Assembly (NCBI RefSeq): GCF_014204625.1 | Contig: NZ_JACHLU010000001.1 | Location: 1 to 64,000 of the forward strand | Length of the DNA: 64,000 nucleotides | Direction: 5' to 3' | DNA from: Gillisella vitis | GTDB lineage: Bacteria > Pseudomonadota > Alphaproteobacteria > Rhizobiales > Rhizobiaceae | The notes under the pieces: generated by a model | What the model was told of the DNA's origin: nothing | The model's input: only the letters and a program-made list of their open reading frames with translations | The model's database searches: none | Translations under genes and position numbers: made by a program | Shown here: one piece after another, positions 27,969-35,704 of the stretch | How the letters are laid out: every line of letters starts with the position of its first letter | How positions within the stretch are numbered: the first letter of the stretch is position 1

Positions 27969-28841
27969 TTACCCCCTTGTATCTTGCACGGATAGATCTG
28001 GTAAGCTTTGAGCGACGGAGCCTTCGACCGGATGGCCACCCGGTCGAAGGCGCGACGACAGAAGGTGGTCGACAACCTCTACAAAGCCATGCCCTCCCTC
28101 CTTTGCGGCGACAAAAACCGGCTCGGCATCAAGGCGTCCCTGAAACCTGAGGACATTTGCCACGCCGCAAGAATTGGGGAAAAACCCGAACATAGGCGCA
28201 TCGTTTGGGCTGTCGCCGACAAAGACGATCTCATCCCGACCTTTTTCAATATCCAAATCGAGGATGTCGCCAACGAAGCGGCGCGTCATCGTCAATTTGT
28301 CATAAGCCCCGTACCAGCCGTTGACGTGAATCGATGATACCTTGGCGACCGCGCCCTCTTCTTCGAAAATTGCCTTGATCCGCTCCACCTGATCCAGCGA
28401 TAGGGCCGGAACGTCTTCACAAAAATCAATCGCCAGATCGGCTTCCCGATACAGCTGATCTGCGGAAACGGCAGCGCCTGGCACCTCGGCAAGCACTCGA
28501 GACCGAACCTTCATCAATCGGTCTCGATCTTGCGCTCGCTGGGAGTCCGATACGGCAAACACCCTGCGCATACGCCTGAGGGCACTGTCATAGGAAAAAT
28601 AGAAAGCGCCGTTCTCGCCCACGACACCCGTAACAGGCCACATGCGGGCTATCATATCGCACCATCCAGCCGGACGACCCGTTATCGGTGCGACGGCTAT
28701 TCCGGCCGCCGTCAATCGCTCCAGTGCGTCATATGCACGGGCTGGCAGGCATCCATCATCTGTCAGTGTGTCGTCGATGTCGCAGAGCACCACGGAAATG
28801 CGACGCGCAACATCAGTCGGCATATCTCCTATCGGACGCAT
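27969..28841 (-). CDS. HAD-superfamily (Cof-type) phosphatase
   Basis: A 290-residue HAD-IIB hydrolase. The nucleophile motif is VVLCDIDDTLTDDG, the second motif is PITGRP, and the acidic motif is FVGDSPNDAPMF near residue 205. The ATG at 28841 follows the glycerol-1-phosphate dehydrogenase stop by four bases and uses GGGGGAGG located in that gene's end. Family members dephosphorylate sugar or polyol phosphates in the cytoplasm; pairing with a G1P dehydrogenase suggests glycerol-1-phosphate or a related phosphate. The last ~25 residues (RLRPGGHPVEG...) are encoded by a perfect hairpin and do not look like part of the fold. Confidence 0.87.
   Translation of the reverse strand: MRPIGDMPTDVARRISVVLCDIDDTLTDDGCLPARAYDALERLTAAGIAVAPITGRPAGWCDMIARMWPVTGVVGENGAFYFSYDSALRRMRRVFAVSDSQRAQDRDRLMKVRSRVLAEVPGAAVSADQLYREADLAIDFCEDVPALSLDQVERIKAIFEEEGAVAKVSSIHVNGWYGAYDKLTMTRRFVGDILDLDIEKGRDEIVFVGDSPNDAPMFGFFPNSCGVANVLRFQGRLDAEPVFVAAKEGGHGFVEVVDHLLSSRLRPGGHPVEGSVAQSLPDLSVQDTRG
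28021..28050. repeat. 11-bp perfect hairpin within the phosphatase 3' end
   Basis: CCTTCGACCGG at 28021-28031 and CCGGTCGAAGG at 28040-28050 with an 8-base loop. It lies about 50 bases before the stop codon of the HAD gene. It may be a captured palindromic repeat or an intragenic terminator limiting read-through into the transporter operon. Confidence 0.6.
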
Positions 28842-28845
28842 GACA

Positions 28846-30201
28846 TCAGACCTCCCCCGCCGCAAAATCAGCAAGGATGCCTTCGTCCGCGGCAATGTCG
28901 ACGAAGGCATACCGATTTCGCATTTCACGGCTATGGATCAGCGCTTCATGATAATTTTCGGTCGGCAAACCAAGATCCGAGGCGGTCATTGGGCCACCGG
29001 CCTCCCGCAGCATTCGCTCCATCTCGGCAACGGGGATGGTAAACGCCTTGAGTTCCTCACGAAGCGTCGGCCACAGATCTGCAAATTTTTCGTTCATCTC
29101 GCCAACAGCCCGATCATCGAAGATCTTGGGCTGGATTTCCGCAAAGCATTGAGCCGCAATATCTGCGCCCATACGACGCGCCATGTCATCGGGATCGATG
29201 CGTGTCGGCCGAAGGACAGGCGGCGTTTTTCTGTCCAGATAGTGATGCTGCAATCGCGCCATACTGAGCGTTGCCACGCCGACCTGCTGACCATGCAACG
29301 AGCCGGGATGCCTGTCTCCGGCAAAGCAGTCGATGTAGTGCGACACCTGATGCTCACCCATCGATCCATGGTTGGACATTCCGGTGAAGGATATGCCAAG
29401 TCCGCATAGCGTCAGCACGCGATACAGATACCCATTGGCAGCAACGTCTCCTGCGGCGATGCCCGCCGTGCGGGCATTCAATTGCGCTTCGTCTTCTTCC
29501 TGAAGAATATACGGCACTTTGGAGTAGAGGCTGCCGATTATCCGGTGTGACATCCACCAATCGACCTGAGCCACAGACCTCACGAGGCAATCGGCAAAGC
29601 CAGATGCAGACAGATAAGTCGGCGCGGCAGCAGAGACAGAAAGATCCACGAAAAAGCCGGAAGGCGCATGCGAAGGCAGGGAAACCTTCAAGCCATTTTC
29701 CAGGGTCATGGAGGCGGTCGTCGAGGTATAACCATTCATGGATGCAGCAGTTGCAAAAACCGCATAGCGACGGCCGGTATTGCCCGTAACGAACTTGCAG
29801 AGATCGTTTATCGTGCCAGAACCAACAGCGATAACGGCTTCCGCTCCCTCAAGCCTGTTCTGCAAATCTGTAACGGTTTTCATATCTGCGTGCGGATTAT
29901 CCAATGGAATGACATTGACCGGGCCGAGTGCGCCAAGAGCCCTGGCAACGCGAGACCCCATGGCATCCCACGTATTGGTGTCCACAACCACTGTGTAGCG
30001 ATCGCCAAGCTGCAATCCGGCGACCAGATCAGCCTCGGCACCGTCGAGGCTCTCCCGAATGACAATCTTTTCATAGGGTACAGTCGCACGCAGGCCGGTT
30101 TCCGGATTAACCCAGTTGCCATCCACGACGTCATCGATGAGTGCCGTCCAATTGCTCATGGGAGGCTCGGTGCCCAATGCCGTCACTCTTGATTTCTGCA
30201 T
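28846..30201 (-). CDS. sn-Glycerol-1-phosphate dehydrogenase family (AraM/EgsA-like)
   Basis: A 451-residue iron-alcohol-dehydrogenase-like protein of the G1PDH branch. It has VGSGTINDLCKFVT for the dinucleotide, and candidate metal ligands Asp in ASGFADCLVRS, His in HGSMGEHQVSHYID and His in GSLHGQQVG. Known bacterial members (AraM) interconvert DHAP and glycerol-1-phosphate with NAD(H). The ATG at 30201 is preceded by GAGAG; an internal ATG at 30159 is a weaker alternative. It is divergent from the SorC regulator and leads a two-gene unit with the phosphatase. Confidence 0.85.
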   Translation of the reverse strand: MQKSRVTALGTEPPMSNWTALIDDVVDGNWVNPETGLRATVPYEKIVIRESLDGAEADLVAGLQLGDRYTVVVDTNTWDAMGSRVARALGALGPVNVIPLDNPHADMKTVTDLQNRLEGAEAVIAVGSGTINDLCKFVTGNTGRRYAVFATAASMNGYTSTTASMTLENGLKVSLPSHAPSGFFVDLSVSAAAPTYLSASGFADCLVRSVAQVDWWMSHRIIGSLYSKVPYILQEEDEAQLNARTAGIAAGDVAANGYLYRVLTLCGLGISFTGMSNHGSMGEHQVSHYIDCFAGDRHPGSLHGQQVGVATLSMARLQHHYLDRKTPPVLRPTRIDPDDMARRMGADIAAQCFAEIQPKIFDDRAVGEMNEKFADLWPTLREELKAFTIPVAEMERMLREAGGPMTASDLGLPTENYHEALIHSREMRNRYAFVDIAADEGILADFAAGEV

Positions 30202-30239
30202 CTCTCAATCTCTCAAATTCGCTGCACGCGACCATTGTA

Positions 30240-30265
30240 CAAATGACAACACGAAATGTCATTTG
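30240..30265. promoter_or_regulatory. Candidate SorC-type operator
   Basis: CAAATGACA and TGTCATTTG form a perfect 9-bp inverted repeat with an 8-base spacer. Additional half-sites (TTTGACAAA, ATTGACAAATGACGG) follow to about 30332. It lies in the divergent region between the G1PDH gene and the SorC-type regulator, where such regulators act on their own promoter and the catabolic operon. Confidence 0.6.
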
Positions 30266-30326
30266 ACAAAACATATGACAGAAACAACTAGCATGTGTCA
30301 ATGCATTTGCCAACGATGATTGACAA

Positions 30327-31334
30327 ATGACGGCACATGCCTCAAATACGATGCGACGAAGCAGGACACAGGGAGTAGTATGCGTGAATGGCCCCATAAC
30401 ACCGACGGAATTTGACGATGTGGTGATGTGGGCCGCATGGCTCTATTATGCTGACCAGAAAACGCAGAGCGAAATTGCCAAGACGCTTGGCGTGTCACGA
30501 GCAACCATCGTCAACCTTTTGCAGGAAGCGCGTGAACGCGGAATCGTATCCGTAAACATCAGCCCCGCCGCCGGTAGCCGTACATCGCTCGCACGCGGAC
30601 TGATGGAGCGATATGGGCTGAGAGGAGCCTTTGTCATTCCAGGTTCCGATCAACAACACCTGGTGGAACGGCTGGGTGATGCTGGTGCACGGGTTCTTGC
30701 CGACATGCTCGTCGATGGCGATGTCATTGGCGTCGCCTGGGGCCGTACGGTGCTTGCCGCCGCTGACCGTATCACACTCCCCAGACCATTGAGCAAATTG
30801 ACCGTCGTTCAGGTCTCGGGGAGCTCAACCGGTGAAAGCGATTTTTCACCGGAATTCTGCACGTCCTTGCTCTCGAACAGAATCGGCGCACGATGCGTCA
30901 ATCTGCTGGCACCAGCCTTCCTGACCAGTCGTGAGCTCAAGGCAATGCTGCTTGCAGAACCTCTTTTGCAAAAACAGATGGCTTTGGTTCACTCCAGTGA
31001 CCACGTTCTCTTCGGGATCGGCGATATTGCCCCCCAAAGTACAGTGCGTGTCTCTGGCATTGCTACTCAGGACGAGATCAACGACTATGTCAATCGCGGC
31101 GCCGTGGGAGTTATCATCGGACGGTTCATTGATGAAGATGGCCGCCCCCTGGGTGGGGATCACGATGAACGAATGGTCGGCATTACCCTCAACGCGCTCC
31201 TGAATGTCAAGAACCGCGTCTGCGTTGCCGGAGGGTCGACAAAGGTGGCGGCGATAAGGGCAACCTTGAAGGCTGGCTTTCCAACGCATTTTGTAACGGA
31301 TGTAGAAACGGCGGAAACACTTTTATCGGGCTGA
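30327..31334 (+). CDS. SorC/DeoR-type (EryD-like) sugar-binding transcriptional regulator
   Basis: A 335-residue regulator with a HTH in TQSEIAKTLGVSRATIVNLLQEARERGIV (about residues 47-76) and the SorC sugar-phosphate-binding domain after it (GDVIGVAWGRTVL, VCVAGGSTKVAAIRATLKAGFPTHFVTD). The family includes EryD. It likely senses a phosphorylated intermediate and controls the flanking catabolic genes. The ATG at 30327 has no clear ribosome-binding site; a GTG at 30384 behind GGGAG is a good alternative and would shorten the protein by 19 residues. Confidence 0.9.
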   Translation: MTAHASNTMRRSRTQGVVCVNGPITPTEFDDVVMWAAWLYYADQKTQSEIAKTLGVSRATIVNLLQEARERGIVSVNISPAAGSRTSLARGLMERYGLRGAFVIPGSDQQHLVERLGDAGARVLADMLVDGDVIGVAWGRTVLAAADRITLPRPLSKLTVVQVSGSSTGESDFSPEFCTSLLSNRIGARCVNLLAPAFLTSRELKAMLLAEPLLQKQMALVHSSDHVLFGIGDIAPQSTVRVSGIATQDEINDYVNRGAVGVIIGRFIDEDGRPLGGDHDERMVGITLNALLNVKNRVCVAGGSTKVAAIRATLKAGFPTHFVTDVETAETLLSG

Positions 31335-31413
31335 GGGATCAATAGGAGGGTCACGGGAGTGGAGAGGAGAGCTGCTCTGGACGACCTGCGTCGCAGAACC
31401 TGGGAGGGTATCC

Positions 31414-32901
31414 ATGACAGCAAAACCACATTACGTCATCGGTCTTGACTCATCGACACAGTCAGTCAAAGCGATCGCTTGGAATCGTGACGGCAGGCCA
31501 AAAGCCGAAGGCCGGGCATCACACGCAATCAAGACGCCACATCCCCTGAAAGCTGAACAAAGCGCTGGCGAATGGTGGACAGCAGCGTGTTGCGCACTTC
31601 TTGACGTTTGTCGCCAGATTGACCCAGGATGTATCGAAGGCATCGCTATTTCAAACCAGCGTGAGACCATGGTGCTATCGGACGCGCAGGGCGATGCGCT
31701 TGGTCCAGCAACACTTTGGCTCGATCGTCGTGCACATGAAACGGTGCCATTGCTTTCAAAGGAATTTGGCGCGGCACGCTTGCACGAAATTTCAGGCAAG
31801 CCGGTTGATGTCATCCCGTGCGTGTACCGCTTACACCACATGCGTCAAACAGAGCCGAATCTTTTGGACAATGCGGCGAAGATATTGAGCGTTCATGATT
31901 TTCTCACGTGGAAACTGACGGGACAGGCGTCAGCCAGTTGGACAAGCGCCGACCCTTTTGGGCTGTTTGACATAAAGCAGAAGCGCTGGTCCCAACCTAT
32001 ACTCGATCATCTCGGCATCTCGGTTGAAAGGTTTCCTGCGGCTTACCCACCGGGGACGTTGATCGGTTACGTGACGGCGCAAGCCTCCATTCTGACCGGC
32101 CTTAGGGAGGGAACCCCCGTCTATGCGGCGGGAGGCGATGGTCACTGCGCAGCACTTGGTGTCGGCGCAATATCGCCTGGCGTTGTGTATCTCAATCTGG
32201 GAACTGCGGTGGTTGGCGGCCTCTGGTCTGCAACTGCGGCGGTCAGCCAATATTGGCGAACTCTCATCTCGCCGTCTGGAGATGGCTATCTTCTGGAAAC
32301 CGTACAGCGTGGAGGCGCCTATTTCATAAACTGGCTGCTTGATACGTTTGCCGGTGGTCGGGGCAACCCGGAGCTCTTCGGGCTGCTCGAAGAGGAAGCC
32401 CGGAATCTGCCAATTGGTTCGGCAGGAGTGACCGTTTCATCTCATCTCGTCGGCTGCATGGACCCTCACTGGGACATGAACGCTCGCGCCGCCTTCGTTG
32501 GAATGGGGCCAGAAACGCGGATCCGTCATCTGTATCGCGCATCCATGGAAGCAATCACACTGGAATTCGTGCGCTCACTGCGGCAAATGCGTCAATCTGG
32601 CGTCAAAGCGGATCGCATTTTCGTCATCGGCGGCGGGGCTGCCAGCTCCCTTTGGCTTCAGATGATAGCCGATGCCAGCGGCCTGCCGGTCATCCGGAGC
32701 CTTTCTAACGAAGCGTCGGCTCTCGGTGCTGGAATCAGTGCGGCCGTGGGCCGAGGCTGGTACAAGGACTTTGCGGCGGCCACGGCGGGGATGACACATC
32801 TTTCCCAACGCGTTGAACCAGATCCGAAGGTGCTCGCCGAATGGCAGGCACTCTCTCGCCGGCATGAGAAACTTTATTTTGCTTTGGCTGACTGCGCCTG
32901 A
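31414..32901 (+). CDS. FGGY-family carbohydrate kinase
   Basis: A 495-residue kinase of the xylulokinase/glycerol-kinase superfamily: N-terminal GLDSSTQSVKAIAWN phosphate motif, catalytic-region Asp in YAAGGDGHCAALGVG, and C-terminal FVIGGGAASSLWLQMIADASGLP with NEASALGAGISA. The GGGAGGG site precedes the ATG at 31414. It is 79 bases after the SorC gene and on the same strand, so probably cotranscribed. It would phosphorylate the imported polyol or ketose; sequence alone does not separate xylulokinase, erythritol kinase and other members. Confidence 0.9.
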   Translation: MTAKPHYVIGLDSSTQSVKAIAWNRDGRPKAEGRASHAIKTPHPLKAEQSAGEWWTAACCALLDVCRQIDPGCIEGIAISNQRETMVLSDAQGDALGPATLWLDRRAHETVPLLSKEFGAARLHEISGKPVDVIPCVYRLHHMRQTEPNLLDNAAKILSVHDFLTWKLTGQASASWTSADPFGLFDIKQKRWSQPILDHLGISVERFPAAYPPGTLIGYVTAQASILTGLREGTPVYAAGGDGHCAALGVGAISPGVVYLNLGTAVVGGLWSATAAVSQYWRTLISPSGDGYLLETVQRGGAYFINWLLDTFAGGRGNPELFGLLEEEARNLPIGSAGVTVSSHLVGCMDPHWDMNARAAFVGMGPETRIRHLYRASMEAITLEFVRSLRQMRQSGVKADRIFVIGGGAASSLWLQMIADASGLPVIRSLSNEASALGAGISAAVGRGWYKDFAAATAGMTHLSQRVEPDPKVLAEWQALSRRHEKLYFALADCA

Positions 32902-32934
32902 CACACTCTGGAGATGTCTCCGCAATCGCGCGAC

Positions 32935-33489
32935 TTATCCGGGACTGGCGTCGATCCAGGCGCGCGTCTGCGCCAGAACCTCGTCCGACAATTCAGGATC
33001 ATCGACAGCCCGTGCCAGAATGACGGCTCCGACCATGGCAGCCCAGCTACCAATTGCTGCACGGCGTTTGTCGGATGCGTCCTGGTCCGGCAAGGCATCC
33101 TCGATACGTGCGATCTGGGTGCGGAGTCCTTCGGTCATCGCGGCTTTTGCAGCAGGTGTCTGATGGCGAATGGCGGCGGCCAAACTCGAGATTGGACATC
33201 CATTGCCGGGATTGTCCCGATGGCGCGGTGCCAGATAGGAGCGGACGAAATCGCTGAACGTGCCATCTCCAAAACTGTCTGCTGCCAGCGCGTGCGCCAG
33301 CGTCTGCGCCACCAGATCGTCTTTTGAGGTAAAGTGACCATAAAAGCCGCCATGGGTCATGCCGGCTGCCTTCATGACCTCCGCGACGCTGACCGCATCG
33401 AACCCCTTGTCTTTGAACAACCGGCTGGCGACGTCCAGGATTCGGCGACGGTTTTCCGCCATCTGTTCTCGGCTGACTTTCATTTTCAA
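32935..33489 (-). CDS. TetR-family transcriptional repressor (electrophile/redox type candidate)
   Basis: A 184-residue repressor with an N-terminal HTH (VAEVMKAAGMTHGGFYGHFTSKDDL) and a C-terminal TetR ligand domain. The only cysteine, Cys98, lies in NPGNGCPISS, a position seen in some redox-responsive relatives. It is divergent from the SDR and old-yellow-enzyme genes, a common arrangement for NemR-like control. Two palindromic sites lie in the divergent region (33519-33560). Ligand or oxidant unknown. Confidence 0.9.
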   Translation of the reverse strand: MKMKVSREQMAENRRRILDVASRLFKDKGFDAVSVAEVMKAAGMTHGGFYGHFTSKDDLVAQTLAHALAADSFGDGTFSDFVRSYLAPRHRDNPGNGCPISSLAAAIRHQTPAAKAAMTEGLRTQIARIEDALPDQDASDKRRAAIGSWAAMVGAVILARAVDDPELSDEVLAQTRAWIDASPG

Positions 33490-33518
33490 AATTCTCCGAG
33501 ATGACCATTGACATTTAC

Positions 33519-33560
33519 ATGATGGCCATCATATTTAAATTCAATCATGATGATCGTCAT
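33519..33560. promoter_or_regulatory. Tandem TetR operator candidates
   Basis: ATGATGGCCATCAT at 33519-33532 is a perfect 14-bp palindrome. ATGATGATCGTCAT at 33547-33560 is a closely similar imperfect one, 28 bp further. They fill the TetR/SDR divergent promoter and probably mediate repression of both genes. Confidence 0.7.
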
Positions 33561-33596
33561 GAATATAGGATCAACCGCAGAAAAGAGCAATCCAAA

Positions 33597-34385
33597 ATGA
33601 GTCAGATTCCTTCAGTCCTGATCACCGGCGCCTCCACAGGCATTGGCGCAACCTATGCCGAACGCTTTGCACGCCGCGGCCATGCTCTGGTGCTGGTCGC
33701 CAGAGATGTTGTGCGCATGGAAGCGCTTGCGAGCCGTCTGCGCGAAGAAACAGGTGTGACGATCGACATCCTGCCTGCCGATCTCACCAAGGCTGAGGAT
33801 CTTGCCAAGGTCGAGACGCGGCTGCGCGACGACGCCCGCATTGGCATCCTCGTCAACAATGCTGGAACGGCGATTGGTAAAAGCTTCATTGAACAGAGCG
33901 TCGAAGACATGACCCGACTCGTGGCGCTCAACGCCACAGCCCTCGTGCGGCTTTCCGCCGCTATCGCTCCCCGTCTTGCCAATGCAGGTGAAGGCGCGAT
34001 CGTCAATATCGGTTCCGTCGTTGGACTTGCCCCGGAATTCGGGATGACGGTCTATGGTGCGACCAAGGCCTTCGTGCTGTTTCTGTCTCAGGGGCTTGCA
34101 CTCGAACTTGGACCCAAGGGCGTTTACATTCAGGCCGTGCTTCCCGCCACAACCCGCACCGAGATCTGGGATCATGTTGGCACTGACGTGAACGCCATGA
34201 GCAATGTCATGGAAGTCGGCGATCTGGTCGATGCTGCTTTGGTCGGCTTCGACCGCCGCGAACTGGTGACAATCCCGCCGCTGCACGACGGCAGCCAGTG
34301 GGACGCGGCCGATGGCGCGCGCAAAGCCATGCTTGGCAATCTCGTCAATGCGCTTCCTGCCGAGCGCTATCGCACGCAGGCGTAA
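33597..34385 (+). CDS. Short-chain dehydrogenase (DltE/YqjQ-type)
   Basis: A 262-residue classical SDR with GASTGIGATYAERF, NNAGTA, and the active-site YGATKAF. The ATG at 33597 is chosen because homology starts at MSQIPSVLITG; the open frame reaching 33501 crosses the operators. Divergent from TetR and followed by the OYE gene. Probably a carbonyl reductase in a reactive-electrophile response; substrate unknown. Confidence 0.9.
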   Translation: MSQIPSVLITGASTGIGATYAERFARRGHALVLVARDVVRMEALASRLREETGVTIDILPADLTKAEDLAKVETRLRDDARIGILVNNAGTAIGKSFIEQSVEDMTRLVALNATALVRLSAAIAPRLANAGEGAIVNIGSVVGLAPEFGMTVYGATKAFVLFLSQGLALELGPKGVYIQAVLPATTRTEIWDHVGTDVNAMSNVMEVGDLVDAALVGFDRRELVTIPPLHDGSQWDAADGARKAMLGNLVNALPAERYRTQA

Positions 34386-34440
34386 GCTTTCCGAAGTCGG
34401 TGAACCCACGCCGATCCAGAGACAATATCACAGGTATATC

Positions 34441-35535
34441 ATGACCAAGACCACACTCTTCGAACCCGCCAGCCTCGGCGCAATCACGCTTGCAAACCGC
34501 ATCGTCATGGCACCGCTCACCCGCAATCGCGCTGGTGCGGGCTTCGTGCCCGGCGAACTGACCGCCGAATACTATGCGCAGCGGGCTTCGGCCGGACTGA
34601 TCATTTCCGAAGCGACCCAGATTTCCCAACAGGGACAGGGCTATCAGGACACGCCCGGCATCTATACACAAGCACAGATTGATGGCTGGAAAAAAGTGAC
34701 CGCCGCCGTACACAAGAAGGGCGGACGCATCGTCCTGCAACTCTGGCATGTTGGGCGTATCAGCCATGTTGACCTTCAGCCCAATGGTGGCGCACCCGTC
34801 GCGCCGTCCGCAATTCGGGCTGACGTCAAAACATTCGTCAACAACGGCTTTGTTGATGTGTCAGAACCTCGCGCCCTTGAGCTGGAAGAACTCGCGGGCA
34901 TCGTCAACGACTTCCGCAAGGCTGCCGCCAATGCCATCGAGGCCGGTTTCGATGGTGTCGAAGTTCACGGGGCCAACGGCTATCTGCTCGAGCAGTTTGC
35001 CAAGGACGGTGCCAATGTCCGCACCGATGCCTACGGCGGCTCTGTGGAAAATCGCGCCCGTCTGATGGTTGAGGTCACCGCTGCGGTGGCGCAGGAGATC
35101 GGGCCTGAGCGCACCGGCATCCGCATTTCGCCAGTCTCGCCAGCCAACGGCATTTCGTGCAGCGACCCACAGCCGCAGTACGACTATATCGTCGATCAAC
35201 TTGAAGCCCTTGGCATTGCCTATATTCACGTCGTTGAGGGCGCAACCGCAGGGCCTCGTGACGTTGCTCCCTTCGATTACGCATCGCTGCGCCGCCGCTT
35301 CTCCAAAACCTACATTGCCAACAATGGCTTTGATCTTGAACTGGCAACCTCGCATGTCGCCGGGGGCAAGGCGGATCTTATCGCTTTCGGTCGTCCGTTC
35401 ATCGCCAACCCGGATCTGGTGGAACGGTTGCAGAGCGGTGCGCCGCTGGCAGATGTCAACTCTGCGACAATCTTCGGCGGCGGTGCTGAAGGCTACACGG
35501 ATTATCCCCGCTTCAATGAAACGTCTGGCAGCTAA
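34441..35535 (+). CDS. Old-yellow-enzyme family alkene reductase (NemA-like)
   Basis: A 364-residue FMN-dependent ene-reductase with a TIM barrel. Motifs: VMAPLTRNRA at the start, LQLWHVGRISH, the substrate-pair region VEVHGANGYLLEQF, and YGGSVENRARL with the proton-donor Tyr. Such enzymes reduce activated C=C bonds and nitro compounds such as maleimides. The start at 34441 is the first ATG with homology; the longer frame overlaps the SDR gene. Cotranscription with the SDR is likely. The hairpin at 35544-35565 follows its stop. Confidence 0.93.
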   Translation: MTKTTLFEPASLGAITLANRIVMAPLTRNRAGAGFVPGELTAEYYAQRASAGLIISEATQISQQGQGYQDTPGIYTQAQIDGWKKVTAAVHKKGGRIVLQLWHVGRISHVDLQPNGGAPVAPSAIRADVKTFVNNGFVDVSEPRALELEELAGIVNDFRKAAANAIEAGFDGVEVHGANGYLLEQFAKDGANVRTDAYGGSVENRARLMVEVTAAVAQEIGPERTGIRISPVSPANGISCSDPQPQYDYIVDQLEALGIAYIHVVEGATAGPRDVAPFDYASLRRRFSKTYIANNGFDLELATSHVAGGKADLIAFGRPFIANPDLVERLQSGAPLADVNSATIFGGGAEGYTDYPRFNETSGS

Positions 35536-35543
35536 GCCATCAG

Positions 35544-35565
35544 GGGCCGTACCGAAGTGCGGCCC
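35544..35565 (+). terminator. Rho-independent terminator candidate after the ene-reductase gene
   Basis: GGGCCG-TACCGAAGTG-CGGCCC hairpin followed downstream by CTGTTTTT. It is located 9 bases after the ene-reductase stop codon. The following 140 bases before the next SDR contain a degenerate repeat (TTTTTACGCATTTC...). Confidence 0.6.
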
Positions 35566-35704
35566 TAGTCCTCTGTTTTTACGCATTTCTTGACGGAAAA
35601 CCGGCATCCACTTTTCCTGGAAATGCTCAATAATCGAGTGATCACCAAAACCAACAATCAACGACAGCGCGCCCAATGTCGCGCGCCAGATCGAGAGCAA
35701 AGCT

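Noticed and set aside
20287..32901. Interpretation of the locus as a standard rhamnose or erythritol operon
   Set aside because: No rhamnose isomerase or mutarotase for the former, and no EryC- or RpiB/TpiA-type genes for the latter; the G1PDH and phosphatase have no place in either.
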